A DNA stretch of 64,000 nucleotides from Burkholderiales bacterium (lineage in GTDB: Bacteria > Pseudomonadota > Gammaproteobacteria > Burkholderiales > Burkholderiaceae_D): positions 62,001 to 126,000 of the forward strand of contig JACOUL010000028.1 in assembly GCA_016177875.1 (NCBI GenBank), written 5' to 3'. Position numbers and translations under genes: made by a program. The notes under the pieces were generated by a model. The model saw nothing but the letters and a program-made list of their open reading frames with translations. It had not been told where the DNA came from and ran no database searches. Position 1 is the first letter of the stretch, and every line of letters starts with the position of its first letter. Shown piece by piece: positions 44,420 to 53,590 of this stretch.

Positions 44420-45979
44420 ATGATTTCTTTTGTACGATATTTATTCGCTTTACGCTTTTCAATCATTTTTTGGGGATTCGCCGCCGCGGTTCAAGCAGCT
44501 ACGCCACAATCCGGCTGGTGGTGGAATCCCAATGAGGGAGGCCGAGGCTATACCATCGAAGCTCAAAACAATACGATTTTCATGGCGGCTTATATGTACG
44601 ACAGTTCAGGCAGGGCGGTCTGGTACGCAGCCGGACCCGCCGCGATGAGTGGATCGACTTTCACAGCGCCACTCAACACCTACCTCGGTGGCCAAACGCT
44701 CACGGGCACCTTTAAATCGCCAACCGGCACGCTCAACAACGGCAACATCGGCATCACTTTTTCCGACAGCACGCATGGCATGATCACGTGGCCGAACGGT
44801 TCGACCACTGCCATCGAACGCTACAACATCGTCGCCGGCGGAGTGAACACATTGCCTTCGGCATCCAGCCCGCAAAGCGGCTGGTGGTGGAATGCGGCAG
44901 AAGGCGGCAGAGGATTTTCCATTGAAGTTCAAAACGGCACGATGTTCATGGCCGGCTACATGTACGACGACTCGGGCAATCCGATCTGGTACGCTTCCGG
45001 CCCGACGCCCATGGCAAGTTCCTCAGCTTACTCGGGTACTTGGCAGCAGTATGGCAATGGCCAAACCTTGACGGGTGCGTATAAATCTGCCGCCGTCGCC
45101 AACGCAAACGTCGGCAATATTTCGGTTTCGTTCGCCAGCCCGACATCCGCCACCCTGACACTGCCCAACGGGAACACCATTGCATTGGCGCGCTTTGGCT
45201 TTGGCGGTTCGTCCGGTTCATCCAACCCATTGGGGTTGAATCCGGCTCCGCAATTCACACCGAGCGGACGCAGCGTTTATTACGACGATTGCTTCCCCAA
45301 GTACAACGATGTGATCGTAGGCGATGTCGCGGTAAGCAATGTCGAAACCTATTCGGCCGTCAGTAAGACAATCAGCAATTACAACACCACGGCAACGGTC
45401 ACGTCAGTGTCGCCATATAGCTTTAATGGCGCGCAGGGTGTGAGCGTCGTAACCGACATTCCTTCTCAACGCTTGCCAGACTTGACGCAGATGTATGCAA
45501 CCGAGACAACGACGGCATTCTTGAAGGGGAGTGCCATGGATTTGATTTCCAAGACTTACATGAATGATGCGTTTGGCGTTCGTACGATCACCACCGCCAC
45601 ACCTATCGCACTCGGCGATCTGTCTTCAGGTCACACGGTGATTCCCTTCAATATTGGTGACAATGTTACAAACAGCGCCTCGTTCAAATACGAAAACAAG
45701 TCCGCTCCGAATTACAACTCGCAAGGGACCTATACGGAAAAAATCACCTTCATCGGTGTAGAAGAGAATACGATTGTCCAGGCGGGACGATTCGACTATA
45801 CCTGCGTATTCCGCCGCGAGTTTACCGGCCCGTACGGGACGACCGTGAACGACACGTATACACACAAATGGACGCCCGTGGTGAAAATGGTGAACTATTC
45901 TTCCAGCTACCCAAGGCCTTTGGTGTACCAAGTAGTTTCCGATGCCGCCATTGCCAGACGCGCGGCGGCGCCGCAGTAA
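44420..45979 (+). CDS. secreted protein with two tandem SGWWWN repeats, function unknown
   Basis: A 519-residue protein with a signal peptide (cleavage likely after AAAVQA, residue 26). Two repeats of about 105 residues follow (30-137 and 152-258). Each opens with QSGWWWN, an EGGRG turn and a short beta segment, then MYD-SG-WYA-GP. The C-terminal half (about 275-519) is Thr/Ser/Tyr-rich and looks all-beta. Similar SGWWWN repeats occur in exported proteins of Burkholderiales without known function. The start has a weak site (TAAAG). It is divergent from the exporter operon and convergent with nadB. Confidence 0.8.
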   Translation: MISFVRYLFALRFSIIFWGFAAAVQAATPQSGWWWNPNEGGRGYTIEAQNNTIFMAAYMYDSSGRAVWYAAGPAAMSGSTFTAPLNTYLGGQTLTGTFKSPTGTLNNGNIGITFSDSTHGMITWPNGSTTAIERYNIVAGGVNTLPSASSPQSGWWWNAAEGGRGFSIEVQNGTMFMAGYMYDDSGNPIWYASGPTPMASSSAYSGTWQQYGNGQTLTGAYKSAAVANANVGNISVSFASPTSATLTLPNGNTIALARFGFGGSSGSSNPLGLNPAPQFTPSGRSVYYDDCFPKYNDVIVGDVAVSNVETYSAVSKTISNYNTTATVTSVSPYSFNGAQGVSVVTDIPSQRLPDLTQMYATETTTAFLKGSAMDLISKTYMNDAFGVRTITTATPIALGDLSSGHTVIPFNIGDNVTNSASFKYENKSAPNYNSQGTYTEKITFIGVEENTIVQAGRFDYTCVFRREFTGPYGTTVNDTYTHKWTPVVKMVNYSSSYPRPLVYQVVSDAAIARRAAAPQ

Positions 45980-45982
45980 TCC

Positions 45983-47587
45983 TTATTTGCGGCGTTTAGG
46001 CGTCAGCACGGTTGGTAGGGCACGCGGCAAAGTCTCAGGATAATCCCGGTTGAAATGCAATCCCCGGCTTTCGCGGCGGGAGAGGGCACTGTTGACGATG
46101 AGCGAAGCGACGTCCACCAGGTTGCGCAATTCGAGCAAGTCGCCCGTGATGCGGAAGTTCGCGTAGTACTCGTCGATCTCTTCCTTCAATAATCGAATGC
46201 GATGCTGAGCGCGCTCCAGGCGCTTGGTTGTCCGCACGATACTGACGAAGTTCCACATGAAGCGGCGCAGCTCGTCCCAGTTCTGGGTGATGACCACTTC
46301 TTCATCGGCATCGGCGACGCGGCTTTCGTCCCAGGCGGGTAAGTCAGTCACTGCTGAGGCCGGTTGTTTTTCAATGTGTTCCGCCGCAGCTTGGCCAAGC
46401 ACCACGCATTCGAGCAAAGAGTTGCTGGCCAGGCGATTGGCGCCGTGCAAGCCGGTGTACGCAGTTTCTCCTACCGCATATAGGCCCGGCAAATCGGTGC
46501 GCCCGTTCAGGTCGGTAACGATGCCGCCGCACGTGTAATGGGCCGCCGGCACGACCGGAATCGGCTGCTTGGTGATATCGATACCCAATTCCAGGCAGCG
46601 TGCATAGATGGTGGGGAAGTGCTCTTTCAAAAACTGAGGGGTCTGGTGGCTGATATCGAGATCGACGTAGTCCAGGCCGCGCTTTTTCATTTCGAAGTCG
46701 ATGGCGCGCGCAACGACATCGCGCGGTGCAAGCTCGGCACGCTGGTCGTGCGTCGGCATGAAGCGCTCGCCGGCTTTCGCGCCTGCTTCCTTGGGCAGTT
46801 TCAGCACGCCGCCTTCGCCGCGTACGGCTTCGGTAATCAGAAACGACTTTGCATAAGGGTGATACAAGCACGTCGGATGGAATTGAATGAATTCCATGTT
46901 CGCAACGCGGCAGCCGGCGCGCCACGCCATGGCGATGCCGTCGCCCGTCGCGGTGTCGGGATTACTGGTGTAAAGATAAACTTTGCCGGCGCCGCCCGTG
47001 GCCAAGACGGTTTGTTCCGCCGCCAAGGTGAGGACCTTGCCGCTGGCGACATCTTGCACGTATAAGCCCAGGCAAGTCGGCATGGCGGCCTCGACGCCGA
47101 CTTTGTCCGACGTGATGAGGTCGATGGCGAAATGGTTCTCCAGCAAGGTGATATTGGGATGCTGGCGCACTTTTCCTTCCAGCGTGACCTGTACCGCGTG
47201 GCCGGTGGCATCGGCGGCGTGGATGATGCGGCGCTGGCTGTGGCCGCCTTCGCGTGTCAGGTGATAGCCCAGCTCGGCATTGGGATCGCGCGTAAACGGC
47301 ACGCCTTGATCGATCAGCCAGTGAATCGCTTGCGGACCGCGCTCGACGATGAAGCGTGTCGCCGTTTCGTCGCACAAGCCGGCGCCGGCGATGAGGGTGT
47401 CGGCGACGTGCTGATCGGGGCTGTCGCCCGAATCGAGAACCGCGGCTATGCCGCCCTGTGCCCAGTTGCTGGCGCCGTCAAACAAGGTACGCTTCGAAAT
47501 GACAACGACCTTGCGCGTTTCAGCCAAATGGAGCGCGACCGACAATCCTGCCAAGCCGCTGCCGACGATTGCGACATCGAATTTCAT
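45983..47587 (-). CDS. nadB: L-aspartate oxidase
   Basis: Oxidises aspartate to iminoaspartate, the first step of de novo NAD synthesis. The 534-residue flavoprotein has the FAD-binding [15 protein letters not shown] at the N-terminus and [20 protein letters not shown]. The active-site [24 protein letters not shown] segment appears as [16 protein letters not shown], and [29 protein letters not shown] and [15 protein letters not shown] follow. It supplies NadA, encoded 6 kb away; the accessory block lies between them. A long-form repeat copy lies 11 bases upstream of its start. Confidence 0.97.
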   Translation of the reverse strand: MKFDVAIVGSGLAGLSVALHLAETRKVVVISKRTLFDGASNWAQGGIAAVLDSGDSPDQHVADTLIAGAGLCDETATRFIVERGPQAIHWLIDQGVPFTRDPNAELGYHLTREGGHSQRRIIHAADATGHAVQVTLEGKVRQHPNITLLENHFAIDLITSDKVGVEAAMPTCLGLYVQDVASGKVLTLAAEQTVLATGGAGKVYLYTSNPDTATGDGIAMAWRAGCRVANMEFIQFHPTCLYHPYAKSFLITEAVRGEGGVLKLPKEAGAKAGERFMPTHDQRAELAPRDVVARAIDFEMKKRGLDYVDLDISHQTPQFLKEHFPTIYARCLELGIDITKQPIPVVPAAHYTCGGIVTDLNGRTDLPGLYAVGETAYTGLHGANRLASNSLLECVVLGQAAAEHIEKQPASAVTDLPAWDESRVADADEEVVITQNWDELRRFMWNFVSIVRTTKRLERAQHRIRLLKEEIDEYYANFRITGDLLELRNLVDVASLIVNSALSRRESRGLHFNRDYPETLPRALPTVLTPKRRK

Positions 47588-47598
47588 GTAATCGAATC

Positions 47599-47699
47599 AT
47601 TTGGGGAGAGAGTATTTTGCATCGGGGATAGAGCTGAGCAACGCGGTACTCTGTCCTCGACGAATTAGGTAAGCGCTACTCTGTCCTCAATATATTAGT
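47599..47699. repeat. dispersed palindromic repeat, long composite form, copy 3
   Basis: Contains a GGGGATAGAG box and two ACTCTGTCC boxes (47649-47657 and 47679-47687). It aligns over its whole length, with few differences, to the copy at 61155-61256. It fills the spacer between divergent nadB and the acylase gene, so it could affect either promoter. Confidence 0.8.
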
Positions 47700-47808
47700 T
47701 AGGATGCAAGCATGACTATATCATGACGAATAGCAATTTTTGCCGCCGCCGTCTCTATGATAATCTCCTACTCCCATTCCAGCAGGCTTCGCTTCTCCTC
47801 CGAACGGT

Positions 47809-50232
47809 ATGAAGAATATTTTGAAATGGATTGCCTTAGCGCTGTTGATTGCCGGCTTAGTCTTGGCCCTGGCGCTGCTTTGGTACCGAAGCGCCAGCCA
47901 GCCCCAAATTAAGGGCAGGCTCAAGCTCGCGGGTCCTGCGGCGGCGATCGATATCATCCGTGATGCCGAAGGCATTCCCCACATCTATGCGCAATCCGCT
48001 GCCGACGCTTACTTTGCGCTGGGTTTTGCGCATGCGCAGGATCGCTTGTGGCAGATGGAAATGAATCGACGCATTGCAGCCGGCCGCGTTGCCGAAATCC
48101 TCGGCTCCAGCGCGCTTCCTACCGACCGTTTTTTGCGCACACTAGGTATTCGACGCAACGCCGAAAAAATCCTTGCCAATCTTTCGCCTGAAGCGCGCAT
48201 GGCTTTGGAGGCGTACAGCCGCGGCGTCAACGCTTATCTCGCCAATCGCAAAGGGCCGTTGCCACCGGAATTCATTATTACCGGCGCACCGGCGCCGGCC
48301 GCATGGAGCCCGGCCGATTCGATTGCCTGGCAAACCATGATGGCGTGGGACCTGGGTGCGAACTGGTCGCAGGAAATTTTACGGATGCGCATGGCGCAAC
48401 GCATGAGCCTTGAGCAAATCACGCAGTTCATCGCTCCCTATCCGGGCGACGCGCCGGTGAAGACACAGGATTACACCAAGTTTTATCGCGAACTGGGCGG
48501 CGTTACACAACAGCTGGCGGCAGTGGCGGCGATTGCGCCGCCATCCTATGTGCAAGGCATGGGTTCCAACAACTGGGTTGTAGCCGGCGGTAAATCCGAA
48601 ACCGGCAAACCTTTGCTCGCGAACGATCCGCATCTGGGTTTGTCGGCGCCTGCGCTCTGGTATTTTGCCCATCTCTCCGCGCCGGGGCTTAACGTGATCG
48701 GCGCGACGCTGCCTGGAATACCCGGCGTGGCGCTCGGCCGCAATGACCGTATCGCCTGGGGCTTCACCAATACGGCGCCCGATGTGCAAGACCTGTATAT
48801 CGAGCGCATTAACCCGAGCAGCGCGAGCCAATACCAGACGCCGACGGGATGGGAGAATTTCCAGATACGGTTGGAGACCATCCGCGTGAAAGGGCAGCCT
48901 GACGTGCAAATGGAAGTGCGTGAGACGCGCCACGGTCCGGTGATTTCCGGGGCACTGCCGATACTCGATAAGGCGAATGTCGATGCACGCAAATATGCGG
49001 TGGCCTTCGCTTGGACCGCCTTGCGATCGGACGACATGACCTTCCAGTCGGCGATGATGCTGAATCGCGCGCGCAACTGGCAGGAGTTTCTGGAGGCAAT
49101 GAAATATTTTCATTCGCCGCAGCAAAACGTCGTGTATGCCGATGTCGACGGCAATATCGGATTTATCGCGCCGGGGCGGGTGCCGATGCGCAAGTCGGAA
49201 AACGATTTGAAAGGATTGGCGCCGGCGCTGGGGTGGGAGAGCCGTTACGACTGGACCGGGTTTATCCCCTTTGAAAAGCTGCCGCGGCAGTTCAATCCCG
49301 CTTCACAGCAAATCGCCACGGCAAATGAAAAAATCGTCGGCAAGGATTATCCGTACTTCATTACCAGCGAGTGGGATTTGCCATATCGGGCGGTGCGTAT
49401 CGCTGAATTATTGGCGGCCAAGCCGCAGCACAATGTCGATAGTTTCGCCGCGATGCAGAAGGACGATATTTCGCTCGCTGCACGCGAACTACTCCCGATT
49501 CTGCGTCAGACCAAAGGGCGATCCGCGCGCGCGCAAGAATTTATCGCAAGGCTGGGCACTTGGGATGCGAAGATGGATGCCAAGCAGACCGATCCATTGA
49601 TTTTCCAAGCGTGGCTGCGTGAAATCTCGCGGCGGATTTTTGCCGACGAATTGGGCGACGATCTCATGCAAGATTTTTGGGCACACCGAAATTTTCATCG
49701 CGCGATGGCGAATGTGCTGAAAAACGTCGATGGCCAAGCGAAATGGTGTCATGACGTCGGCAAGAAAGGATCGGCGCAGTCTTGCATCGAACTCCTTGCC
49801 GATGCGCTGGAGGCCGCGTTGGCCGATTTGGATAAACGCTTCGGCAGTATGGCGAAGTGGCGCTGGGGCGAAGCGCATATGGCGCGCTCCGAGCATCGGC
49901 CGTTCGGCAAGGTGCCTGCGCTTTCCTGGCTGTTCGATATCCGCCTACCGAGTTCCGGCGACAGTTTTACGATCAACGTCGGCCGCAATAATTTACGCGA
50001 CGAAGAAGAGCCGTTCACCAGTCGCCATGCCGCCAGCCTGCGCGCGTTGTACGACTTGGCCGATCCCGAAAATTCGCGCTTCATGCATTCGACCGGGCAA
50101 TCGGGGAATGTTTTTTCGCCGCTTTACCGGAGCTTCGCGGAACGTTGGGGCAAAGTGGAGTATGTGCCGATGCGCATGAAACGTGAGACGGTGGAGAAGA
50201 ATAAGCTCGGTACGCTGACCTTGTCGCCTTGA
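47809..50232 (+). CDS. penicillin acylase family hydrolase (Ntn type)
   Basis: An 807-residue exported or membrane-anchored protein with one N-terminal hydrophobic segment (about 5-25). The family is made as a precursor that self-cleaves before a catalytic Ser. Here that is Ser253 in GMGSNNWVVAGGKSETGKPLLANDPHLGL, and the WGFTNTAPDVQDLY and NVVYADVDGNIGF regions are also conserved. Members cleave amide bonds, including beta-lactam side chains and acyl-homoserine lactones; the substrate cannot be inferred. Expected location is the periplasm. Confidence 0.9.
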   Translation: MKNILKWIALALLIAGLVLALALLWYRSASQPQIKGRLKLAGPAAAIDIIRDAEGIPHIYAQSAADAYFALGFAHAQDRLWQMEMNRRIAAGRVAEILGSSALPTDRFLRTLGIRRNAEKILANLSPEARMALEAYSRGVNAYLANRKGPLPPEFIITGAPAPAAWSPADSIAWQTMMAWDLGANWSQEILRMRMAQRMSLEQITQFIAPYPGDAPVKTQDYTKFYRELGGVTQQLAAVAAIAPPSYVQGMGSNNWVVAGGKSETGKPLLANDPHLGLSAPALWYFAHLSAPGLNVIGATLPGIPGVALGRNDRIAWGFTNTAPDVQDLYIERINPSSASQYQTPTGWENFQIRLETIRVKGQPDVQMEVRETRHGPVISGALPILDKANVDARKYAVAFAWTALRSDDMTFQSAMMLNRARNWQEFLEAMKYFHSPQQNVVYADVDGNIGFIAPGRVPMRKSENDLKGLAPALGWESRYDWTGFIPFEKLPRQFNPASQQIATANEKIVGKDYPYFITSEWDLPYRAVRIAELLAAKPQHNVDSFAAMQKDDISLAARELLPILRQTKGRSARAQEFIARLGTWDAKMDAKQTDPLIFQAWLREISRRIFADELGDDLMQDFWAHRNFHRAMANVLKNVDGQAKWCHDVGKKGSAQSCIELLADALEAALADLDKRFGSMAKWRWGEAHMARSEHRPFGKVPALSWLFDIRLPSSGDSFTINVGRNNLRDEEEPFTSRHAASLRALYDLADPENSRFMHSTGQSGNVFSPLYRSFAERWGKVEYVPMRMKRETVEKNKLGTLTLSP

Positions 50233-50318
50233 TTCAACTGCAGCGCCGTGCATTGCGCAATGATAAATTTGGTCATCCACTCGGCTGGATGCTTAAATCA
50301 AGTATGGGTGAGCCAAGT

Positions 50319-50618
50319 ATGAAAATTGGGGCGATATTCGAAGAGGAGCCGATTCAGTGGGGCTTCAGGGGTGATCCTTATCTATGGCGGGAACTTAAAG
50401 AGCGTCTGGCAGAAGTAGGCCTGCCGGCAACGTCGGAAAAGCTAAAAGAAATAATCGAACAGGCATACGAAGACGCAACCGGATATAACATCAGTCATAA
50501 CGAGACAATCATTATTGAAAGATTCCAGCATGGAGGCATGTCCAGCGGCGGGGTCAGCCCAAACTTTTGGAAAGAACGGGCCATCCCACTGCTTCTGGCA
50601 CGCCATGTCAAACCATAA
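50319..50618 (+). CDS. small conserved-looking protein, function unknown
   Basis: A 99-residue protein starting MKIGAIFEEEPIQWGFRGDPYLW. The open frame goes back to 50229, but that part overlaps the acylase end and looks non-conserved. ATG 50319 starts the compact globular part. The pattern QWGxRGDPYLW is one I associate with small hypothetical proteins of many bacteria, without known function; this recollection is not verified. It contains a predicted helix (LWRELKERLAEVGL) and a C-terminal Gly-rich turn. No signal peptide. Confidence 0.65.
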   Translation: MKIGAIFEEEPIQWGFRGDPYLWRELKERLAEVGLPATSEKLKEIIEQAYEDATGYNISHNETIIIERFQHGGMSSGGVSPNFWKERAIPLLLARHVKP

Positions 50619-50635
50619 CACTTATGAGGCAGCAG

Positions 50636-50660
50636 TACGTCCATAGGTAAAACGTACTCG
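50636..50660. other. hairpin between convergent genes
   Basis: AGTACGT (50636-50642) and ACGTACT (50654-50660) form a 7-bp stem with an 11-base loop between two convergent genes. There is no T run on either side, so it is a weak terminator candidate at best. Confidence 0.35.
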
Positions 50661-50683
50661 TCGCGAGATTTATCTCAGTTTCG

Positions 50684-52201
50684 CTACGTCACCCGAAACC
50701 GCTGCTTAGACCGAAACAGCCGCTCCGCTTCTTCCGCATTCAGCGACGCTGAAAATGCATAGCCCTGGCCGAGGCTACAACCCAGCTGGGTGAGTTGCAC
50801 AATTTGAACCGGATTTTCAACGCCTTCGGCCACGATGTCGAGGTTCATGGACCGCGCCAGGGCGATGATCAGGCGCACGATGGCTGCGTCGCCGGCGTTG
50901 CCGCTTCCCAGTCCGCGCACGAAGGATTGATCGATCTTGATGACGTCCAGCGGCAGTTTCTGCAATTGGGCGAGGGAGGAATAACCGGTGCCGAAGTCGT
51001 CCAGCGCAAGGCGTATGCCCAGTTTTTTCAACTGAACCAGGGTCTCGATGGTTTGAAGCGGATTGGACATGGCCAGCGATTCGGTCAGTTCCAATTCAAT
51101 CGAGGCGGGATTCACGCCGCTTCTTTGCAGGACGCCGGTGACTTCGTTTAAGAATGAGGCTTGCAGCAGCTGGCGCATGGAGACATTCACTGCGATCGTC
51201 AATGCATTGCCGCCGTCGCGGCTTTCCCACGCCTTCAATTGCTTGCAAGCTTGTTCCAATGCCCACATGCCGATCGGCATAATCATGCCGGAAGATTCGG
51301 CAATGGGAATGAATTCGTGCGGCGGAATCACGCCGTACTGCGGGCTGTTCCAGCGCAAGAGCAACTCGAATCCTTTGACCGACCCATCGATCAAAGAAAT
51401 TTTGGGCTGATACGCCAGCGCCAATTCGTTGCGTTCCAGGGCAAAGCGCAGCGCTGCATCCATTTGCGCCAGACGGGCGGACTGGCCTCTTAACGTCACA
51501 TCGAAAACCTCGGCGCGGTTGCGGCCGCTTTCTTTTGCCTGATGCATGGCGGTGTCGGCCTCGCGGATCAGATCGGAGGGGCTCTCATGATGTTCGTCGA
51601 GCGGTGCAATGCCGATGCTGACTTGTAGCTTGACCATGGCGGCATCGATAACTAAAGGCGCGGCCACCGCGCGCAATACTGCGTCTGCCTTTTGCTTCGC
51701 ATCCGTTAAGTCCACGTTGGCCAAGATAACGAATCCGTTGCCGGCAAAACGCGCGAGAAAATCTTTGGGGCCGAGTTGCGCTGCAATGCGGCGCGTAAGT
51801 TCCAGCAAGCACTTGTCTCCGAATTCGTAACCGTGAATGTCATTCACGCTCTTGAAAAAATCCACGTCGCACAACAGTATCGTCAGGTGAGCACTTTGTT
51901 CTCGGTACGCGATAATCGCTTCGTCGATTTTGCGCAGCAGGCAGCGCCGGTTCGGCAAACCGGTCAGTACATCATGCAAGGCTTGATGCTCAAGACGCAA
52001 TTCATATTCTTTTCGGCGGGACATGTAGAGCAGGATGAGCAGGCCGGCCGCGATACTGCTGCCGTCGGACCAGCTCAAACGATGATTTACCGCCGCGACG
52101 ACGACATGCAAGAGAAGGACGGCAAACAGCCCGAGCGACGCCACGCGAAAGAATTCGCTCGCGGTAAACGTTCTGCGGGAAAACAAACGAAGCAACTTCA
52201 T
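50684..52201 (-). CDS. GGDEF-EAL protein with degenerate GGDEF, likely c-di-GMP phosphodiesterase
   Basis: A 505-residue protein with two N-terminal membrane helices (about 20-40 and 48-60), a GGDEF domain (75-235) and an EAL domain (250-500). The GGDEF motif reads AGNGF (153-157), so cyclase activity is unlikely. The EAL motif reads ELL (E279-L280-L281) but keeps the metal-binding Glu. LALDDFGTGYSSL and DVIKIDQSFV are intact, so it probably degrades c-di-GMP. The frame stays open through the antisense of purT up to 52981; I start at ATG 52201, 11 bases after the purT stop, though its ribosome site is weak. Confidence 0.85.
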   Translation of the reverse strand: MKLLRLFSRRTFTASEFFRVASLGLFAVLLLHVVVAAVNHRLSWSDGSSIAAGLLILLYMSRRKEYELRLEHQALHDVLTGLPNRRCLLRKIDEAIIAYREQSAHLTILLCDVDFFKSVNDIHGYEFGDKCLLELTRRIAAQLGPKDFLARFAGNGFVILANVDLTDAKQKADAVLRAVAAPLVIDAAMVKLQVSIGIAPLDEHHESPSDLIREADTAMHQAKESGRNRAEVFDVTLRGQSARLAQMDAALRFALERNELALAYQPKISLIDGSVKGFELLLRWNSPQYGVIPPHEFIPIAESSGMIMPIGMWALEQACKQLKAWESRDGGNALTIAVNVSMRQLLQASFLNEVTGVLQRSGVNPASIELELTESLAMSNPLQTIETLVQLKKLGIRLALDDFGTGYSSLAQLQKLPLDVIKIDQSFVRGLGSGNAGDAAIVRLIIALARSMNLDIVAEGVENPVQIVQLTQLGCSLGQGYAFSASLNAEEAERLFRSKQRFRVT

Positions 52202-52212
52202 GAGGGGGATCG

Positions 52213-53424
52213 CTAATCGATTCTGACCGGTTTCACGCGTTCGGCAGCTTGTTTGGCGATCGTCCTTGCTTCGTCGATGGAATTTGCCGTTGCCAAGGCC
52301 ACGCCCATGCGGCGGCGGGCGAAGGATTCCGGCTTGCCGAATAGGCGAATGTCCACCCCCGGCAATCGCAGCGCGTCGGCCACACCTTCGAAGGCAATCG
52401 CTTTGGCTTCGTGCCGGCCGTAAATAACGGCTGAGGCACCCGGGGATTTCAGCGCAACATTGACCGGCAGGCCAAGGATGGCTTTCGCATGGAGTTCGAA
52501 TTCGCTTTGCACCTGGCTCGCCATGGTGACCATGCCGGTGTCGTGCGGACGGGGACTGACCTCGGAAAACCAGACCATGTCGTCCTTGACGAACAGCTCG
52601 ACGCCGAAAATGCCGAGGCCGCCGAGGTTGTCCGTCACAGCCTTGGCAATGTCGCGTGCGCGGGTAAGCGCGGCCGGCGGCATCGGATGCGGTTGCCAGG
52701 ATTCGACATAGTCGCCGTGTACCTGCACATGGCCGATCGGTTCGCAAAAATGGGTTGCGACCTGGCCGCGCTCGTCGAGAGCACGTACGGTCAATTGCGT
52801 GATTTCGTATTCGAAGTCGATGAAGCCTTCGACGATCACGCGGCCGGCATCGACCCGGCTGCCGGCGGCAGCATAATTCCAGGCGGCTTCGACTTCTTCT
52901 GCGTTGTCGATTTTGGATTGTCCTTTGCCGGAAGAAGACATGACCGGCTTGATCACACAGGGAAATCCGATTTCCGCGCAAGCGGCTTTCAACTCCCTCA
53001 GGCTGTCGGCAAAGCGGTAAGGCGAGGTCGGCAATCTCAGTTCTTCGGCCGCGAGCCGCCGGATGCCTTCGCGATTCATGGTGAGCCAGGCGGCGCGCGC
53101 GGTTGGTATCACTCTGGCCTTGCCGGCCTTTTCCAATTCGACCAAGGTCGGTGTCGCAATCGCCTCGATTTCCGGCACCACCAAATCCGGCTTTTCTTGC
53201 TCGATTAAAGCGGCCAGCGCCGCACCGTCTGCCATGTTGATGACATGGGAACGATGCGCGACTTGGTGGCCGGGTGCGTTCGGATAACGGTCGACGGCAA
53301 TCACTTCGACCCCCAAGCGCTGCAGGGAAATGATGACTTCTTTACCTAATTCGCCGGAGCCGAGCAGCATGACTTTGACGGCGGACGGTGACAAGGGAGT
53401 GCCAAGGCGGTGCGGAATTTTCAT
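52213..53424 (-). CDS. purT: formate-dependent phosphoribosylglycinamide formyltransferase
   Basis: Makes formyl-GAR from GAR, formate and ATP in purine synthesis, an alternative to folate-dependent PurN. The 403-residue ATP-grasp protein shows [21 protein letters not shown] at the N-terminus, [31 protein letters not shown] and [21 protein letters not shown]. Length is near that of E. coli PurT (392). The c-di-GMP turnover gene follows closely and may be co-transcribed. Confidence 0.96.
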   Translation of the reverse strand: MKIPHRLGTPLSPSAVKVMLLGSGELGKEVIISLQRLGVEVIAVDRYPNAPGHQVAHRSHVINMADGAALAALIEQEKPDLVVPEIEAIATPTLVELEKAGKARVIPTARAAWLTMNREGIRRLAAEELRLPTSPYRFADSLRELKAACAEIGFPCVIKPVMSSSGKGQSKIDNAEEVEAAWNYAAAGSRVDAGRVIVEGFIDFEYEITQLTVRALDERGQVATHFCEPIGHVQVHGDYVESWQPHPMPPAALTRARDIAKAVTDNLGGLGIFGVELFVKDDMVWFSEVSPRPHDTGMVTMASQVQSEFELHAKAILGLPVNVALKSPGASAVIYGRHEAKAIAFEGVADALRLPGVDIRLFGKPESFARRRMGVALATANSIDEARTIAKQAAERVKPVRID

Positions 53425-53480
53425 TGGGCGATTGCAAGCGGTTCAGTTGAGTGGCCTGACATTACCAAATCCTGAGGCTT

Positions 53481-53506
53481 TTGGACAGAGACAAAGGTAC
53501 TACTCT
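53481..53506. repeat. possible degenerate fragment of the palindromic repeat
   Basis: GGACAGAG (53483-53490) and TACTCT (53501-53506) recall the half-boxes of the dispersed repeat, in the right order and spacing, but the right box is truncated. Confidence 0.35.
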
Positions 53507-53539
53507 AATTCGTGTAACCGGCGGTATGAGCGCCGGAAT

Positions 53540-53567
53540 AAAAAAACCGCCGTAGTGCTACCGGCGG
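53540..53567 (-). terminator. Rho-independent terminator of the MHS transporter gene
   Basis: On the minus strand CCGCCG (53567-53562) pairs with CGGCGG (53552-53547) around a 9-base loop, followed by a run of seven T. It lies 23 bases after the transporter stop. Confidence 0.88.
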
Positions 53568-53590
53568 CAAATGGGAGAGGAGAAATTTAT

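Noticed and set aside
52202..52981. Upstream extension of the GGDEF/EAL frame
   Set aside because: It runs antisense through purT with an Arg-rich, unfamiliar sequence; the membrane-helix start at 52201 fits the family.
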